A stretch of 64,000 nucleotides of DNA from Paracamarosporium sp. OC-R06-R3. Taxonomy: Eukaryota; Ascomycota; Dothideomycetes; Pleosporales; Didymosphaeriaceae. This document shows, piece by piece, positions 1 through 9,686 of this stretch. The stretch spans positions 186,001 to 250,000 of the forward strand of contig JACVRA010000051.1 of assembly GCA_019828545.1 (NCBI GenBank), written 5' to 3'. How positions within the stretch are numbered: position 1 is the stretch's first letter; every line of letters begins with the position of its first letter. The notes under the pieces were generated by a model that was not told the DNA's origin, searched no databases, and was given only the letters and a program-made list of their open reading frames with translations. The translations under genes and the position numbers were made by a program.

Positions 1-1268
1 TGGTGAGTTCTTGCCCAGGCTGGGGGTTTGACACGAGACTAACGGCGGCAGATGTTGCAATATACAACGGTGAGTTTGTACTTCGGTACCCAGACACCCA
101 AAAGCTAATAGCGTAGACAGGCTGGATAATGTACCTCGTAAGCATACAATCGCTCGTCTCTGGGAGCCGCTCCATCTTCTACGACGGCTCCCCCTTCGTC
201 CCATCCCCCCAAGCCTTCCTCTCCGTCCTCGAATCCCAACGCGTCACCGACTTCGGCACCTCCCCCCGCTTCCTCCACGAGCTCCAAAAACACAACATCG
301 TCCCAAGAAAGCAATTCGATCTCTCATCTCTTCGCTCCGTTTGCACAACCGGCATGGTCCTCTCTGACGCGCTCTTCGAATGGTTCTACGACACGGCCTT
401 CCCAACCAATGTCCATCTCCGCAACATCTCCGGTGGCACCGACCTCGCAGGCTGCTTCGGCATCATGAACCCGCTCGAGCCCGTCTACGTCGGCGGGTGC
501 CAGGGTCCTACGCTCGGCACCAAGATGGAAGTCTACGACTCGCTTATTGAATCTGGGCCCGGCCGGCCCGTTCCTAACGGTGAACCAGGCGAGCTCGTAG
601 CCACGGCTTCATTCCCCAATCAGCCTGTTTTCTTCTGGGGCGATGACTCCGGCGAGCGGTATCACAATGCGTATTACGCGCGGTTTCCTCACGTGTGGAC
701 GCACGGCGATTTCATTCAGTATCAACCTATCACGGGCCAAGTTATGTTCTTGGGAAGGGCGGACGGTGTTTTAAATCCGAGTGGTGTGCGGTTTGGAAGC
801 AGTGACATTTATTCTGTGATTGAGACACATTTCTTAGAGGTGGCGGATAGCGTTTGCGTGGGGCAGAGGAGACCGCAGGACAACGACGAGAGTGTTATAT
901 TATTTCTTAAGATGAAGGATGGGGAGATGTTTACGAAGGAGTTGGTGGAGAGGGTGAAGAGAAAGATTGGGGATGAGAGGAGTAAGAGGCATGTCCCCAG
1001 ATATGTGTTTCAGACATGGGACATTCCGGTAAGTAATATTTCTTTCTAGAGTGCTTGTGCAGATGTGAATATTAACGATGTGCAGTCTACGGTGAATGGG
1101 AAGAAGGTCGAGCTGCCGGTTAAGCAGATCGTTAGTGGGAAGGTTATAAAGCCGAGTGGAACGTTGGCGAATCCGCAGAGCTTGCAATTTTACTATCAGT
1201 TTGCGCAAGTGGAGGAAGTGCTTGAGAGGATGAAGAAAGACGAGGGGAGGGTGAAGAGTAGGCTGTAG
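1..1268 (+). CDS. Acetoacetyl-CoA synthetase, C-terminal part (5' end outside window)
   Basis: Acetoacetate-CoA ligase of the ANL (acyl-CoA synthetase) superfamily, which activates acetoacetate to acetoacetyl-CoA in the cytosol. Exons seen: ..1-2, 52-69, 117-1028 and 1086-1268. Introns are 3-51 (branch site GACTAAC), 70-116 and 1029-1085. The 18-nt exon 52-69 plus the next exon give the conserved MLQYTTTGWIMYL segment, which fixes the splice sites. Further family motifs are SIQSLVSG, YDGSPF, the core SGGTDLAGCF and, at the last junction, STVNGKKVELPVK, which holds the catalytic C-terminal Lys. The protein ends in a Lys/Glu-rich tail. The N-terminal half lies upstream of the window. The product is clear; the microexon is inferred from reading frame and motif. 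Confidence 0.93.
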
Positions 1269-1454
1269 TTGGCCGCATCAGATAGAATAAATCAAGAGAT
1301 AGAATAGAAGGATTGACCTTGCAATTGTGCGGCTATAAAGAATGAATATTGTAAAGATACCTTTTTTAATAATATACTGGTATCCTAACGATAAAGACTC
1401 CCTGTGATCCAGATACAGAGTGCATTACGAGACCATCATATTGGTTGCCCTCCA

Positions 1455-2767
1455 TTATACAAACTCCTTTTCTTTCGCTGAAGTAGCCACCATCTCTTCA
1501 AAAGACATCTCTTTCCTGTTGTTTGAGTCGTCATTCGCATCTGTCAAGTTTCTGTTCGTTTTCGCCTTTTCTTCAGAAGTAATACTTATCTTTGCCTTTG
1601 CCGCAGTTGCACCCCTCGATTTCCTTTCAACCATCCCACTTTCGTCTCTCGTCAACCCTTCATTCTCATCCAGCAATCCCAGCTTCACCAACTCGCCCCT
1701 CACAATCCCTTCACTCTTCTCATCATAAAACCACAACCCCACCCTCACAAGTGTCCTCTCCATAAACGCCTTCAATGTTGGCATCGTCGCCCCAATCAGC
1801 GCAAATTGCAGCTCCAAAATCGCCCACAACGTAATCGTAACATTCGTCCGAAACAAATCAGGCGTAGTGTAATACTCTTGCAACGTAAGTGTCCTCACGA
1901 CAGCCGCGCACGACGCAAACAATCCCATCCCCATTAGCACACACATAAACACCTTCTCTCGCCTTGGCCGATGCAACTTCCGTACAAACATTATTGGCAC
2001 GAAACTAAAGACTAGATCCAGTCCAACCTGAATGCTGCTAAATACGATTATATTCCCATTGATGATAGACTGTCGGAAGCATCGCACACCCCTGAACACG
2101 CGCGGATCCCAGAACACCGAGAACGGCCGGCACTGCAGAAACTGGAAGCAGGTTTGCACGACGGCAGCAGCAAGTGTCACGCCCATAACAATGAAGAGGA
2201 ATATTCGCCAACGTTGCGTGTGCTTGAGGCGGAGGAGCAGGAGCGCGACGGAGAGCTTGACGAGCGTGACAGACCAGTACCAAAAAAGTTGGGAGATGAA
2301 GAGGAGGCGCATGGCGGAGGAGCGCCGTGGGGCGGGCACGAAGCGTGCGCGGCGCCCGAGTCCGTTGAGTACGGCGGCGGCTAGGATTAGATATTGGACT
2401 ATGGCTAGAATCTTTATATGCGTGTTAGCTGAGGGAAAGAGAGGAGAAGTAGGACATGGCATACTGTGGCTCCTAGGACGGTCCAGTCGTCCAGTTTGAG
2501 TCGATATACTGGTCGGGCTCGTGACCACAGTCGAGCGGTGAGCAGGCACATCGATATGAATAGTAGAGTGCCTCCGACCCCAAGAAGAACTGGCGCCTGG
2601 TTTGTGTCGGCTGTACTGTGGCGAAATCGAGCCGGATTGAAGGCCGGTGCTGTGCTGTTCATCAAGCCTGGATTTGCCATCTGCCCAAAGCCCACTCCGG
2701 TCTTGTTTGTTGAGCTGCCTGTGGGCGCTGGAACAGTTTGAAGGGCCTCCATTGTTGTGGTTTCCAA
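1455..2767 (-). CDS. Fungal rhodopsin/PTH11-SAT4-like integral membrane protein
   Basis: Predicted 419-aa membrane protein of the fungal 'rhodopsin domain' (SAT4/PTH11-like) family. Exons are 2767-2465 and 2411-1455. The intron 2412-2464 has the branch site GCTAAC and an AAG acceptor; a nearer CAG would throw the frame off. The exon junction rebuilds the family motif LDDWTVLGATILA after the first membrane helix, followed by about six more hydrophobic helices. CRPFSVFWDP and CFRQSIINGN carry the loop cysteines typical of the family. The N-terminus (about 45 residues, with N-glycosylation motifs) is probably extracellular and the C-terminal tail of about 85 residues is polar. No ligand or partner can be read from the sequence. 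Roles in surface sensing are known only for some family members. Confidence 0.85.
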
Positions 2768-3786
2768 TACACCAGCTACTGTACCGGCGTGCCTCAGGAA
2801 TTAAAGAAAGATATAACGATCAGTAGTGATACACATGCTGGCCAGCCAACGATGAGTAGATAGATTTGTAAATGTAGCAAGGAAAGTATCTCAACGGCAA
2901 ATTCTGAATATGTCGAGGCCAGCTCGAAGGACTAATCTCAGTCGGTGGGAACGAGGACTACCTCTATCCACGCCCATACGTCTACCCATCATCAAAGCGA
3001 CTCCAAGAACACATCGGCAGCTCTAGAATCACGACAAATGATTTTCGCTTCTTGCTTTCTACATTGCGTGCACGACGCACAACCCACTGCGACTGGCTGT
3101 CGTGGGTCTCATAACGGTTTCAGCGCGCGCCCCGCAAACTCGCTCATGCACCCCGCAATGCAGGGGCTGCACTCTCCGTCAAATAGAGCCCGCAGATTGG
3201 GGAGGGAGTTCAGGCGGGTAAGAGTGGACCGGAGGCTTGTCGCAGCTCCAGGGGCTTTTGAAAATGCGCTGTGGGAGTAAAGATGACGTGCATGTGATTA
3301 CATAACCAGGGAGTCGCTCCGTGGAAGGATGGGACACACTTGCGTGCTTCAGGATTCGTAAGGCCTCAATGCAGACGTTGGTTTGTGGTCATTAGCACCG
3401 TCAGATCTGTCTGCATTTGGTGTTGAATGCGGTGAGGTGTCCAAGCACGTGGCAGGGTTGCGAAAAGACATGGCAAATCCATGCTATTGCTCTGCCACAT
3501 GTACGTACGTACTCCGCCGAACTATGAAGATATTCTTACCCATATATTTCGTTATGGTTAGACAGATGTCTACTTGTTTCAAAGGGTCATGATGTGCCTC
3601 GGATGGATTCCGTATGTGGACTGCAAAATTTTGCAACATGAAGGTAGGTAATAAATAAATGGGTGATAGGTAGTAGTAAGTAAGTAATAGGGCAGTCAAA
3701 AATTGCAGTGGACGTTAATCAACTAGACCTGCAAAATAGTCAATCAATCTTCAAAAAGAAAGAAGTGATCAGGTAGCAAAAAGGCA
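2768..3786. other. Intergenic, no gene supported
   Basis: About 1 kb between the membrane-protein start and the tRNA. A 111-codon open frame at 2945-3280 (+) has no recognisable domain and a composition unlike the genes around it. AT content rises from about 3480, with short TAGGTAGTA-like runs near 3640-3680. Confidence 0.5.
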
Positions 3787-3891
3787 GCCCGACGTGGGGG
3801 TCGAACCCACAACCTTGAGATACCGTGTAATCGAGTGATTAGACCGTGAATACTTAAGAGTCTCACGCTCTACCGATTGAGCTAGCCGGGC
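3787..3891 (-). tRNA. tRNA-Lys(CUU) with a 33-nt intron
   Basis: The minus strand folds as a full cloverleaf. The acceptor stem is GCCCGGC/GTCGGGC with one G-U pair, the D arm is GCTC/GAGC, the anticodon stem TGAGA/TCTCA and the T arm GTGGG/CCCAC with loop TTCGACC. The anticodon loop is CTCTTAA, so the anticodon is CTT (plus-strand positions 3856-3858), reading AAG Lys. An intron of about 33 nt (about 3821-3853) sits one base 3' of the anticodon, the standard place for eukaryotic nuclear tRNA introns cut by the SEN endonuclease. The mature length is 72 nt before CCA addition. No CCA is encoded. Confidence 0.96.
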
Positions 3892-4647
3892 TTATTGCCT
3901 GATTTGATGGAAAATTTGAACAAATTTTGTAATATATAGCAGTGTTAATCATTGCATCATTCCTATCCTTGAGTCTTCCATCAGAAGTGGGGGTTGCCAC
4001 GCCTAGTCTGCGAGATGACTCGGATATTAACCCCTCCATGACGCTAAAGCCCTTCTCATTACTCGTTGCGACGTGTGCATACCCCAACACGTCCTGGTCT
4101 TGTGAAACTGCGATTAATGCTGAATAAGGTGTATCAGATATCTTGAGACCTAAGATCGCTTGCTGCAATGCTGGTGTTCTCTTCCTTGTATAGAGTTCCA
4201 AGAAGTGGTCGCAGTGCAGCACTCTCATGATGCATCTTTATCTTTGAACGGCTTCTGGTCCTTGCGCAAACATCAACCGTCTCCACACAAGTAGCTCTTA
4301 TTTCAGATTCTTCCAGCTCCAAAAACCAACTCCACTGTTGTATTTGTTTGCTTTGAGCGTATGTATTTATAGAACTTCAATTCGTTCTGTTTCTGTTTTC
4401 CATACGTCATCCGAAGCGAAATGACATCCCGCTCCCAGAGGCATCATCAATATGAATCAGTTTATCCATATCTACATACACCTTTTCATCAATCGCTGGA
4501 CCAAGCTCCTGACTAGGCTTATGAATGTATCGGTGGTACAAATCATTTCCTCCCCACGCCTGAGCCCTTAAGGCTGTGGATCCCATGGGAATGGTGAGGG
4601 CCCAGTGTATTCTCCTAGCCACAAATTAGAAATCTTACGATCACACT
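3892..4647. other. Intergenic with unassigned open frames on the minus strand
   Basis: Three minus-strand frames lie here: 4228-3863 (121 codons, running into the tRNA), 4322-4134 (62 codons) and 4622-4407 (71 codons). None shows a domain I recognise, and I could not join them convincingly by splicing. They may be parts of a degraded or lineage-specific gene. The 4622-4407 frame lies just 3' of the GFA gene and could be an extra 3' exon, but the GFA family ends naturally before it. Confidence 0.3.
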
Positions 4648-5165
4648 TCACCGTACCTGACCAAGTATACCTTTGACTTGCCCTATCCAAGCATGCTTTG
4701 CTTGCGGAAACAACTCTAATACTGGCTGGGACTTGATTGCCTCTTTCGTCGAGCCCTCATGGACCGCAACAAAATCGGCCACGGCTTCGCTTTTAAGAAA
4801 CAATGGCGAGCCCTGTAATTCGTTAGTCTCACAACACAGCGGCCCCAATCACGAAAGCGAAGCAGTAGTCTTCTCAATGACTTGATAGATGGAAGGCCTA
4901 CGCAGTTACCACAGAAATGCCTAAGAATAGCCCGTCCCGAATCCGTGTTCTTGTCAGCATACTGCTTGACGTGATCCTCGCCATGATCGAATTTGATTTT
5001 CGCATTGCTAAAGCGATGATTGTGCGCGAATGCAGAGCCCGTGGAACGTTGGCAGTTGAGACAGTAGCAGTGCACTGCGAGCTTGTCGATACCAGTCACC
5101 GTAAACTCGACTTTACCGCAATTGCAACGGACCGAGCGTGCTGATTTGGTTTCGTTAGACATCAT
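4648..5165 (-). CDS. GFA/CENP-V family zinc protein
   Basis: 142-aa protein of the glutathione-dependent formaldehyde-activating (GFA, CENP-V-like) fold, a small zinc-binding beta-sandwich. Exons are 5165-4902 and 4812-4648; the intron 4813-4901 has the branch site GACTAAC and ends in ACAG. Zinc-ligand cysteines are visible in CNCGKVEF, HCYCLNCQR and FCGNCGSPLF; the last motif is created across the splice junction. Two ATGs lie in tandem (5165, 5162). An upstream in-frame ATG at 5273 would add 36 residues without domain features, so I chose 5165. The substrate is unknown; many fungal members are not formaldehyde enzymes. A second, different GFA protein lies at 28419-29283. Confidence 0.85.
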
Positions 5166-5671
5166 GAGCGAAGGTGAAGCAAGTGAGAGCGAAATTCTGA
5201 AATGCGCGAGGCTGTGTGTGCAAACATTGTATGTTAGGTCTCTCGAGCCCACCAAATTAGGAGCGTGCATCATCCGACAAGCCGATTACGCCATTTCGGG
5301 AAAACCCTACCGCAGAAAGTGGCAGGCAAATCAATTGGATTACCATTGAAAACTCAAAATCGAAGTCTCCTACACTCACATGTCGGATAATGTAGAACGA
5401 CGATATCTGTATCTCTGGAACGGAGGGTAGTTGTAGCCCAGCCGAAAGAGGCACGATGACAAGACAGGAGTGGTGTTTACTGGTGAAGGTGCACTCCAAT
5501 CGCACTCCAATGCTCAATTCTTAGTAGAGTCAAGCGAATCATATTTCTAAACACTGATTGCTACTCTAGTGGATTTTCTTTGACTTCTTACTTACAAATG
5601 ATGCCACTTACAAAAAGCTTCAATTTTGATGACTGAGACATGCTGGGAAACGGCGAAAACAAAATATCTCA
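5166..5671. other. Intergenic between convergent-facing GFA promoter and ankyrin gene 3' end
   Basis: About 500 bp holding the GFA 5' flank and the ankyrin-protein 3' flank. Short open frames (for example 5517-5257 minus) show no domain. I see no RNA gene or repeat. Confidence 0.45.
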
Positions 5672-7334
5672 TCAATCCCGCGCGTATACACGTCTGAAGG
5701 GTGGTGGATTTCGGGGATAATACCCACTTGCGAATCGACTAGCAAGCATCGATTTCATGGGATCTGCGTCTGTGACACCCATCCTCAAGAGTGCTTGCAC
5801 TGTGTCGGTTTGTCCGAATGCTTTTGCTGCTATGATAGGAAGCGGACAGTCTTCGCGGGCAAAGTATTCTTCGTCATTCAAGTTAACTCCGTAGTCACAG
5901 AGGATCTCGAGATACTCGGAATTTCCCCGCTGTGAAGCTCCTATGATACAATGTACAAGTTGGAAGCCGACATCGGTATGAGTTCTGGGGAGCTGGGCCA
6001 CATCGATGATTTTACGGTGGAGGAAGTATCGAATTACTTTTGTCGACCGCTGGCGAGGCGCTGCCTCGGCGAGAATTTTTAGTGCCGCTGCATTCTTCAA
6101 GGGAAACGTTGCAGGCATGAATCCGGTATCGAGCATTGTACGAATGATGCCGACTTGGCCTACTGCTGTTGCTCTGAGCGTGTAGTCGAGCCACGGCTGC
6201 TGTAGATTCAGTTCCAAGCTGCATTCGAGCAGAACCCGAAGCAGTGTTCCGTGGCCTTCGTCGCAAATACTTTTCGCAATGATTGTGCGTTGGTATGCAC
6301 TCGATTTCGTAGATTTAAGATAGCCCTCGATATCAAGGATCTCTCGCACGATATCCTGCTGTCCTTTCTCGGAAGCTACGTGAAGCGCTTCTAGTAAAGA
6401 ATCCCAAAAGGTTTCGTTGCTTCCATTGAGTCGGAGGCGTTGGTGAGTTTCACACAATGCCTTCGCTACATCGAGTTTATCAAGCTTGATAGCGAGACAA
6501 TATGCCTCTTCATGCTCGCTCCAGTCATTCCCATCTCCCAAAAGAACGTTTATGAACTCAAGAGCATTTGAAGATCGAACGAATTCCTCTAAAGGAGAAT
6601 GCGCTCCCACACGACGATCGGAGCGATCCCATACTGCCCCCTGCTGCTTCAGCCGTCGTAATAGATCTGCATCCCCAATATGCACTGCTGCATGCATAGC
6701 ACAACCCCAGAGCCGCCCTCTGGTTAAATTTAGATCTTGGTATGATGCTAGTAGCTTATTTACAAGGCTCACTCTGTTAAGGTAGATGGCTGCAACGAGC
6801 AAGTGGTTCTCGAAAGCGTGGTTAGAAGTGCTGTATTGCCATAAAAAACCTTTTTCTCTGAAAACTGTGCAGAGTTTTCCCATGAAATCAGTACGTATCT
6901 GGCCGATGTTGTTGTCGAAACCCTCGAGTTCAATGATCTTGTCGACGACGTTGTTCATGATGCCTGGGAACCGGATTATGGGATCGTCGTACGGCTGATA
7001 TGGGCGTGTGAGAACAAACCCGGCTAGAAACGACGCGAAATCCACATGTTCCAACAAATCAAACGAGATTCTGTCGCGATCTTCAGCGAGGAAGCGGATA
7101 TCTTCCAATGTCCTAAAGACTTCAGTTGCGAATGTAGCTGCTCAAATTGTTAGTTGATTCAACGACTTATTCATCAACAAGATGTTGGAGTTGCCTACAA
7201 TTCACGCATGTGAAATTGATGAGATCGCGACAATCCCATACACGGTGACAATCGCGTTCGTGGGTATCGCATCGAAGAACAGCTTCTTCGATGATCTGCT
7301 GGAATAATTCGATTGGAAGCTGGAGGATACCCAT
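5672..7334 (-). CDS. F-box-like ankyrin-repeat protein
   Basis: 533-aa protein. Exon 1 (7334-7199) encodes an F-box-like start, MGILQLPIELFQQIIEEAV, followed by a Cys/His-rich segment. The intron 7138-7198 (branch ATCAACTAAC, acceptor GCAG) joins it in frame to exon 2 (7137-5672). The 478-codon open stretch has no ATG at its 5' edge, which shows that the upstream exon is needed. From about residue 150 onward the protein has weak ankyrin-type helix pairs, such as LWGCAMHAAVHIGDADLL, LHVASEKGQQDIV and LPIIAAKAFGQTDTV. Proteins of this build are abundant and variable in dothideomycetes. A substrate-adaptor role is inferred from the F-box-like start only. Confidence 0.8.
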
Positions 7335-8404
7335 CAGTTCATTAGGGCACTCAACGTCTTGGAGGCAAGCAAAGTGATTTGAAGAGTGTTTATGAATGAT
7401 TTGGCGTTGTGGAAAATCGCTAAGACGGTTGCCTCGCTTGGTTGGTGCCTGAAACGCTCACGTGCAGGGCTGGTTCGTTCGTAAAGGGTTGGCGTGTCGT
7501 GCTGCGATCTGATTCCCACCTTAGCGAGGCTGTGCTATCATCTAAAAATACCTAAGCAGATATCTCACCTGATATATCTGTTTCCCTTGATCGATCCTGC
7601 GTACGCATGGCTTTTCATATAATTCACCATTTTACAGCCTATATTATGTTCTAACTCTAATCTTCCTAATTCTGATACCGTCTAACTCTGCTCCTTATAT
7701 CTTTAGTCTTCTACTATACTATGAACATGTCTAAAACTAAATATGCACAGCGTGCAGAGAGTTAACACAGACTGCTTAGCGGCTTACCTTAACAAAAGAG
7801 TCCAGTCTCTTCGGAAGCTGTGGTATTCAAAGCAGAAGCAAGCCAATTTACTACCTATACAGGTCAGGCAGTATAACCTGGGGTGAAAAGCTGTACCTTC
7901 ATAGGTGTGACCTCGCAATTATTGCTTCTCAGCCTCGATATCCAGTGATATTCATCTTGAAGTTTCCAAACATATGAGGAACCTGAGATATCTGAAAGTG
8001 TTTACTCTAACGACGCCGCCGATTTTGCCTCCCGACATCTAGAGGAGCACAGATTATTTTGATAGCTTGGAAAATCCAGCCTGGGCACTATGTCATAGGT
8101 GATAGAGTTACACTGCACTAGATAGACTGCAATGCTTAAATACTGCACGTGAATGTGAATTCTGAATAGTGCTTCATTTGAGATTTGCTTACAGTCTCAA
8201 TAGCCCGATCTAGAATGTTCGTGAAAAATCTAAGTAGTAGAATCAAATTACCTGTATCAAGCATCTGATAACTTCTATATTTACCAACACATCGTGCAGG
8301 CCCTAGAATCAAACGGGTATGGAATGATCACGTGTACCCACGTAGGATGCAAGAATCAGCTATGCTAGGCCATTAGGTGATACCCATTAAGCCAACAAAT
8401 TCTT
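7335..8404. other. AT-rich intergenic stretch
   Basis: No open frame with a recognisable product. The sequence is rich in TA dinucleotides and short AT runs. I see no long terminal repeats or inverted-repeat ends that would mark a transposon. Confidence 0.45.
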
Positions 8405-8661
8405 TCACTCCTTCAGCTTCGGCGCTATGTCGCTTAGCACTTTGAAATACTCCTCCATAGCTACAGCAGCTTCCTTCATTGCTTCCACAAGCTTCTCATC
8501 ATTACTATCATTGATTTCAGCATTCGATTTAGAGATCTTGCGGTCTAAGATTCCAATGCAGTATCCAGCTCATTTATTACCTTCTTGATTATAGGTATAT
8601 GTGTGTCGGTTTCTTTTTTTTTGTACACCATTTCGTAGAGTACCGCTTTCAAGTTAGACAT
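8405..8661 (-). pseudogene. Small coding relic with one frameshift
   Basis: From ATG 8661 a frame encodes MSNLKAVLYEMVYKKKE and runs through KKVINELDTALES to a TAG. A frame offset by one base then continues as LDRKISKSNAEIN and EAMKEAAVAMEEYFK, and ends APKLKE-stop at 8405. The two halves read as one charged, helical protein of about 85 residues with a single-base deletion near 8555. No GT/AG pair explains the shift, so I call a pseudogene; a sequencing error is possible. A run of nine T (plus strand) at about 8614-8622 encodes the Lys run. The family is not recognised. It is flanked on both sides by AT-rich gene-poor DNA, a setting typical of decaying sequence. Confidence 0.5.
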
Positions 8662-9686
8662 GCGAGTTAACAGACAGTAACAATAACCACATTCAGGTGC
8701 TTAGAAGACGGTGGATATGTGAACGATAGCATTTCAGGCTGTGCGCCGAAATTATATAGCAGCATCTGATGCAAATCATGGGTCTGAACAGGATGACTAT
8801 AGGAAGTCCGAGAGACAAACCCAAGGTTCGATTATGATAAATGTACGTGAACTGAGCACTATTCCATATTGATTGAATTCGCATATTAGCACCAACTAGC
8901 TAAAACAAGTTAATTATCGAAATCCGGAAGAATTTGTGTAAAAAGCATGTTCCAAAGTAATGACTTGTTGGAATTGCGTGTATATTATGAAACTATAGTT
9001 TACATATCCGACAAATTTGTAGGAACCACTTCCACCGCCTTGTGCTGGGCAAGGGCGGAAATATACTGTTAATCACGAAGGAAGTAGCATAATCCCTCTG
9101 CGTAGGCTTGGCAAAAAAAAAAAACCCCTAATGCAGACATGCATGCACCTTTACTATGCTCGAGCATGCATACGCAGGATTAACAAAAATACTTGTCCTT
9201 ATACATTCTCTCCTAGTATAATGCTTAAAGTTTTATCGCAGCCCAGCAGTTACCCCGCGACGCATCTGCGGTTCACGTCCAAGTAATGCAAAAGGAAGGT
9301 ATACGGTCTTGGAGGGGGCGAAAATGGCGTATTCCTCACCATCTGGATGCAGTCCATCTAAGGCTACACGGGAGCCGCCGGTGAGTAAGCATGCGATCTG
9401 CCCCAAAGTTGGTCATGCCAATACTTGCCTTAGTAGCGGTAGCCAATAAACTTAGAGCAAGGCGTAAAGGATTTGGTTGGGTGGTCAGCTGGAACAAGGC
9501 TGGAGTTTTGGAATTTGTATGTGGCACGGATACGAGACTAAAAAGCCAAGGGGGAGCGCTTACCGGTACATTTGGGGCCAGCCTGATGCTGGAGCCGCGC
9601 GAAGACGAAGATATGTAGAGCCTCGCGCCCGCCTCTGATGTTTTCTGTCTCTTGACGGTTGAATTTGCACACTATCACGCAACGAC
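8662..9686. other. AT-rich intergenic stretch with a short inverted repeat
   Basis: No gene supported. A homopolymer of A lies near 9113-9124. An 8-bp inverted repeat ATGCATGC / GCATGCAT lies at 9139-9146 and 9164-9171 with a 17-nt spacer. Small plus-strand frames near 9391-9618 look non-coding. The 3' part is the flank of the DUF3176 pseudogene. Confidence 0.45.

Noticed and set aside
2429..2464. 36-nt intron ending at the first CAG in the rhodopsin-like gene
   Set aside because: Too short and shifts the frame to an early stop; the AAG acceptor at 2412 after GCTAAC keeps the frame.
2945..3280. 111-codon plus-strand frame
   Set aside because: No domain, promoter or codon bias; composition is that of non-coding DNA.
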